From Serratia marcescens (GTDB lineage Bacteria > Pseudomonadota > Gammaproteobacteria > Enterobacterales > Enterobacteriaceae), in assembly GCA_015548865.1 (NCBI GenBank), contig JADMXW010000004.1, positions 124,001-188,000 on the forward strand: DNA of 64,000 nucleotides, given 5' to 3'. A program made the translations under genes and the position numbers. Below are positions 60,951 to 64,000 of the stretch, in pieces (the stretch's first letter is position 1; every line of letters starts with the position of its first letter). The notes under the pieces were generated by a model that searched no databases, was not told the origin of the DNA, and was given only the letters and a program-made list of their open reading frames with translations.

Positions 60951-61853
60951 ATGCAGCAAGACGATGCCTCTCCCGCTAGACCTGACGCCAATGTGCGTAT
61001 TGATCTTATCGCACATATCGAAGCGTCGTTCAGTCAGCAAACCCCCAGCGGTAAGCGCATTGCCGGTTGGCTACTGAATAATCTGGCGCAGATACCCTTT
61101 GAATCGGCTGATAGCATCGCCGGTTACACCGGCACCACGGGGATTACTGTAGGGCGCTATTTACGCAAATTGGGCTATCGCAATCTGGAAGATGTCAAAG
61201 CGAGCCTGCGCGCTGATGCGCTTGCACCTTATCGCCCTTGGGGGGTGACCGATCGCTTGGATGCCTGGCAACAACAGCGCGCCTTGCCGGATCGCTTGAG
61301 TCAATCGCTGCGTCTGGAGGTGGATGCTATTCAAGACGCTTATCGCCTTGCGCAAACAGATGCTTTTGCGCGCATCAGTCAACAACTGGCTGAGGCGGAG
61401 GCCGTGTTCATTCTCGGTATCCAATCCACTCGCGGTATTGCCAACGCATTTTTTAGCCACCTTGAATATCTACGTCCGCGCGTGAGCTATGTGGATGGGC
61501 TTTCTGGCACTTGGGTGGAGTCGCTCAATTCTGAGTATCAACGCCCTTATGTTGTGGTGACTGACACGCGAGCCTATTCCACTGTGGCGCGACAATATTG
61601 CCATGCCGCCAGTAACAGGCAGATTCCGTTGGCGCTGATCACCGATCTCTGGTGCCCCTGGGCGCGAGATTATCCAATGGATTTGTTGCAAGTAAAGACC
61701 GATACCGGCCATTTCTGGGATTCACTGGCGCCGATCACGTGTTTGTTTAATCTGCTGCTCTCCGCAGTGGTGGAACAACTGGGTGACAAACTGTCGGCGA
61801 GACTGGCGCTCAATCGTGCTTTGCAAACGGAATTTGGCCAATTTGAACAGTAA
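60951..61853 (+). CDS. MurR/RpiR family transcriptional regulator
   Basis: A 300-aa regulator with an N-terminal HTH_6 domain (about 20-95; segment FESADSIAGYTGTTGITVGR is the helix-turn-helix) and a C-terminal SIS domain (about 130-290; VFILGIQSTRGIANAFFSHL). SIS domains usually bind sugar phosphates or amino-sugar ligands. It lies 12 bp upstream of a D-Ala-D-Ala dipeptidase gene and a dipeptide-binding protein gene, so it probably controls them, perhaps in response to a cell-wall-derived ligand. The target operator is not proven. Confidence 0.9.
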   Translation: MQQDDASPARPDANVRIDLIAHIEASFSQQTPSGKRIAGWLLNNLAQIPFESADSIAGYTGTTGITVGRYLRKLGYRNLEDVKASLRADALAPYRPWGVTDRLDAWQQQRALPDRLSQSLRLEVDAIQDAYRLAQTDAFARISQQLAEAEAVFILGIQSTRGIANAFFSHLEYLRPRVSYVDGLSGTWVESLNSEYQRPYVVVTDTRAYSTVARQYCHAASNRQIPLALITDLWCPWARDYPMDLLQVKTDTGHFWDSLAPITCLFNLLLSAVVEQLGDKLSARLALNRALQTEFGQFEQ

Positions 61854-61865
61854 ATAGGACAACAC

Positions 61866-62444
61866 ATGACGGATGTTATCGAATTGGTGGATCTGGCACA
61901 GGCGCTACCCCAGCTCATTATCGATATGAAATATGCCACGGCGGATAACCTGACCGGTCACCCTATTTATGCCGAGGCGCTTTGTCTGTTGCACCCGGAC
62001 GCCGCGAAAGGGTTGGCGCGGAGTGTCGCTGTCGCCGAGCAGAGCGGGTACCGGTTGCAACTTTACGATGCTTATCGCCCACATGCTGCGCAAATACGGC
62101 TTTGGGATGCCTGTCCCGATCCTCGCTTTGTCGCATCGCTGGCTGTGGGTTCACACCACAGCCGCGGCGTGGCGGTGGATGTCACTCTGTTGGATGAACA
62201 GGGTAAGGCGCTGGATATGGGTACCGGCTTTGATGAAATGAATGAAAAGTCCTATGCCTGGTGTGCGGCTCTGCCTATCACCGTGCAACGTAACCGACTG
62301 CAACTCTATGCCGTGATGGCGGCAGGTGGCTTCGTCGGAATTGAAACGGAATGGTGGCATTTTGAACTGCCGAATGCTGACCGTTACCCCTTGTTGCCCG
62401 ATCGGTTCGGTTGCACCTTGCCGAATTGCCGGACGGCTGTTTGA
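61866..62444 (+). CDS. ddpX: D-alanyl-D-alanine dipeptidase (DdpX/VanX type)
   Basis: A 192-aa zinc dipeptidase of the M15D family that hydrolyses D-Ala-D-Ala to D-alanine. Zinc and catalytic motifs: SHHSRGVAVDVTL (SxHxxGxAxD) near residues 97-109, and TEWWHFE (ExxH) near 160-166. There is no signal peptide, so it works in the cytoplasm, as DdpX does in E. coli. It follows the RpiR regulator and precedes a dipeptide ABC binding protein, as ddpX precedes ddpA in E. coli. The role is probably D-Ala-D-Ala or muropeptide recovery rather than vancomycin resistance. Confidence 0.93.
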   Translation: MTDVIELVDLAQALPQLIIDMKYATADNLTGHPIYAEALCLLHPDAAKGLARSVAVAEQSGYRLQLYDAYRPHAAQIRLWDACPDPRFVASLAVGSHHSRGVAVDVTLLDEQGKALDMGTGFDEMNEKSYAWCAALPITVQRNRLQLYAVMAAGGFVGIETEWWHFELPNADRYPLLPDRFGCTLPNCRTAV

Positions 62445-62491
62445 TTATTGCGCTATGCACTCACCGTTTGACTATCACCAGGAGCAGAATC

Positions 62492-64000
62492 ATGAAGACG
62501 CACCACACTGCATTGTTACGACCTCTGTTGTTAGCTACCGCGATGGCTGCCGTATTGCCTGCTTGGGCTGCGGTGCCGAAAGATATGTTAGTGATCGGCA
62601 AAGCCGCCGATCCACAAACGTTGGACCCTGCGGTCACCATCGATAATAACGACTGGACGATTACCTATCCCTGTTATCAACGACTGGTGCAATACAAAAC
62701 GGAAAACGGCAAAGGCGCTACCGATGTGACCGGGGATTTGGCCCTGAGCTGGGAGGCGTCTCCAGACCAAAAAACATGGACCTTTAAACTCGATCCCAAC
62801 GCTAAATTTGCTGATGGCAGCGCCGTTACCGCAGATGCGGTAAAAATCTCCTTTGAACGTTTGTTGAAAATAGGTCAAGGTCCCGCCGAAGCCTATCCGC
62901 AAGATATGAAAGTTGAAGCGGTAGACCCCCATACCGTGCGCTTTACCCTGAGTGCACCTTTTGCGCCGTTCCTGTATACGTTGGCCAATGACGGTGCTTC
63001 TATCATCAATCCGGCGGTATTGAGTACATACAGTGGAGATGAAGGTAAGGGGTGGTTAGCGGAAAATACGGCTGGTTCCGGGCCCTATCAAGTGCAGCGT
63101 TGGCAGAAAGGCCAGCAGGTTGTGCTGGTGCCTAATCCCCATTACAGCGGCAGCGCGCCAGCGTTTAAACGCGTTTCGGTCAAAATCATTGGTGAGAGTG
63201 CCACACGTCGCCTGCAATTGGAACGTGGGGATATTGATATTGCCGAGTCTTTGCCGGTAGACCAGCTTGCAACGCTCAAGGCAAAAAACACCGTGTCGGT
63301 ACAGGAACACCCCTCGTTGCGGGTGACTTACCTTTATCTTAACAACGCGAAAGGGCCACTCAGTCAGGTTGAACTGCGTCGTGCCGTCTCTTGGGCAACG
63401 GACTATCAGGGCATGGTGAAGGGGATTTTGGGCGGCAACGGCAAGCAAATGCGTGGTCCTATCCCGGAAGGCATGTGGGGTTATGATAAAGAGGCTATGC
63501 AATACAGCTTGGACAAAGATAAAGCTCAGGCCGCGATGAGTAAGGTGGCGCAAAAGCCACAGCAATTAACGTTCCTCTATTCGGATAACGATCCCTCCTG
63601 GGAGCCCATCGCTATTTCGACGCAAGCAACGCTGAAATCCCTAGGTGTCAATGTCAGCCTCGAAAAACTGGCAAACGCGACTATGCGTGAACGGGTAGGC
63701 AAGGGTGATTTTGATATTGCCATTGGTAACTGGAGCCCGGATTTCGCCGATCCCTATATGTTTATGAATTACTGGTTTGAGTCCAACAAAAAGGGGTTGC
63801 CAGGGAATCGTTCCTACTATGAGAACCCCGCGGTTGATGCATTGCTGAAAAAGGCGATGGCAACGACCGATCAAACAGCACGCACTGAGGATTACCAGCA
63901 AGCGCAGCGCATCGTGATAGATGAAGCCGCCTATGTTTATCTGTTCCAGAAAAATTATCAGGTGGCAATGAACAGCGCGGTGAAAGGATTTGTGTTTAAC
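62492..64000 (+). CDS. ddpA: Dipeptide ABC transporter substrate-binding protein, 3' end cut by window
   Basis: An open frame of 503 codons to the window edge with no stop. The ATG at 62492 follows CAGGAGCAG. A signal peptide (MKTHHTALLRPLLLATAMAA, cleaved near AWA) precedes a family-5 (SBP_bac_5) binding domain: LVIGKAADPQTLDPA, ADGSAVTADAVKISFERLL, GSGPYQVQRWQKGQQVVLV and DFDIAIGNWSPDFADPYMFM. E. coli DdpA is similar and sits at the same place after ddpX, but the identity of the ligand is inferred from context. The missing part should be about 20 residues. Confidence 0.88.
   Translation, partial: MKTHHTALLRPLLLATAMAAVLPAWAAVPKDMLVIGKAADPQTLDPAVTIDNNDWTITYPCYQRLVQYKTENGKGATDVTGDLALSWEASPDQKTWTFKLDPNAKFADGSAVTADAVKISFERLLKIGQGPAEAYPQDMKVEAVDPHTVRFTLSAPFAPFLYTLANDGASIINPAVLSTYSGDEGKGWLAENTAGSGPYQVQRWQKGQQVVLVPNPHYSGSAPAFKRVSVKIIGESATRRLQLERGDIDIAESLPVDQLATLKAKNTVSVQEHPSLRVTYLYLNNAKGPLSQVELRRAVSWATDYQGMVKGILGGNGKQMRGPIPEGMWGYDKEAMQYSLDKDKAQAAMSKVAQKPQQLTFLYSDNDPSWEPIAISTQATLKSLGVNVSLEKLANATMRERVGKGDFDIAIGNWSPDFADPYMFMNYWFESNKKGLPGNRSYYENPAVDALLKKAMATTDQTARTEDYQQAQRIVIDEAAYVYLFQKNYQVAMNSAVKGFVFN

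Noticed and set aside
61866-62444. VanX-type vancomycin resistance
   Set aside because: No vanH or vanA-type ligase is nearby; the context of a dipeptide binding protein matches the E. coli ddp scavenging operon.

Overview
The window is a chromosomal segment of a Gram-negative enterobacterium (Enterobacterales). The evidence is the gene content and order: mukFEB, the histidine attenuator peptide, the msbA-lpxK-kdsB lipid A/KDO cluster, ompF-asnS-pncB-pepN-pyrD-zapC-rlmKL-uup-pqiABC, and protein lengths close to the E. coli ones. The interspersed palindromic repeat beginning 'ATACCCTAAATAATTCGAG' points, from memory, to Pectobacteriaceae or Yersiniaceae (Pectobacterium, Dickeya, Brenneria, Serratia, Yersinia). 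I cannot fix the genus.

Layout. (1) 1-2650, minus strand: start of the histidine operon (hisL leader and attenuator, hisG, hisD, first part of hisC). (2) 2930-8661, plus: yeeZ, then an AT-rich accessory patch with a small tail-anchored protein of unknown function and an internally deleted 2-hydroxycarboxylate transporter, then ycgR behind a clear FliA (sigma-28) promoter, and the putrescine importer plaP. (3) 8753-14650, minus: a chaperone-usher fimbrial operon inserted between plaP and sbcB, which lie close together in E. coli. (4) sbcB (minus), then a Fur-box-led four-gene siderophore ABC importer (16967-20641) and tmaR. (5) From 21585 the order jumps to the E. coli 20-min block: comEC-msbA-lpxK-ycaR-kdsB, ycbJ, elyC, cmoM-mukF-mukE-mukB, ldtD, mepK, gloC, aspC, ompF, asnS, pncB, pepN, pyrD, zapC, ycbX, rlmKL-uup, pqiABC. 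The E. coli genes ycaQ, ssuEADCB and rmf are missing from their usual places. (6) 60951-64000: an RpiR-family regulator, a DdpX/VanX-type D-Ala-D-Ala dipeptidase and the start of a dipeptide ABC binding protein, which runs off the end.

How the genes work together. Much of the window serves the cell envelope: lipid A export and synthesis (msbA, lpxK, kdsB), peptidoglycan remodelling (ldtD, mepK, elyC, ddpX), outer-membrane lipid homeostasis (pqiABC), porin (ompF) and surface fimbriae. The MukBEF condensin operon and zapC serve chromosome organisation and division. The ycgR-FliA pair and the fimbrial operon both bear on the motile-to-attached switch.

The most notable non-standard observations are: the 2HCT gene with about 200 codons missing in frame, preceded by a G8 tract that abuts a perfect TATAAT; the unknown 101-residue tail-anchored protein; and at least eight copies or remnants of one modular palindromic repeat with two interchangeable inner stems. 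No rRNA, tRNA, complete insertion sequence, prophage or CRISPR array was found.
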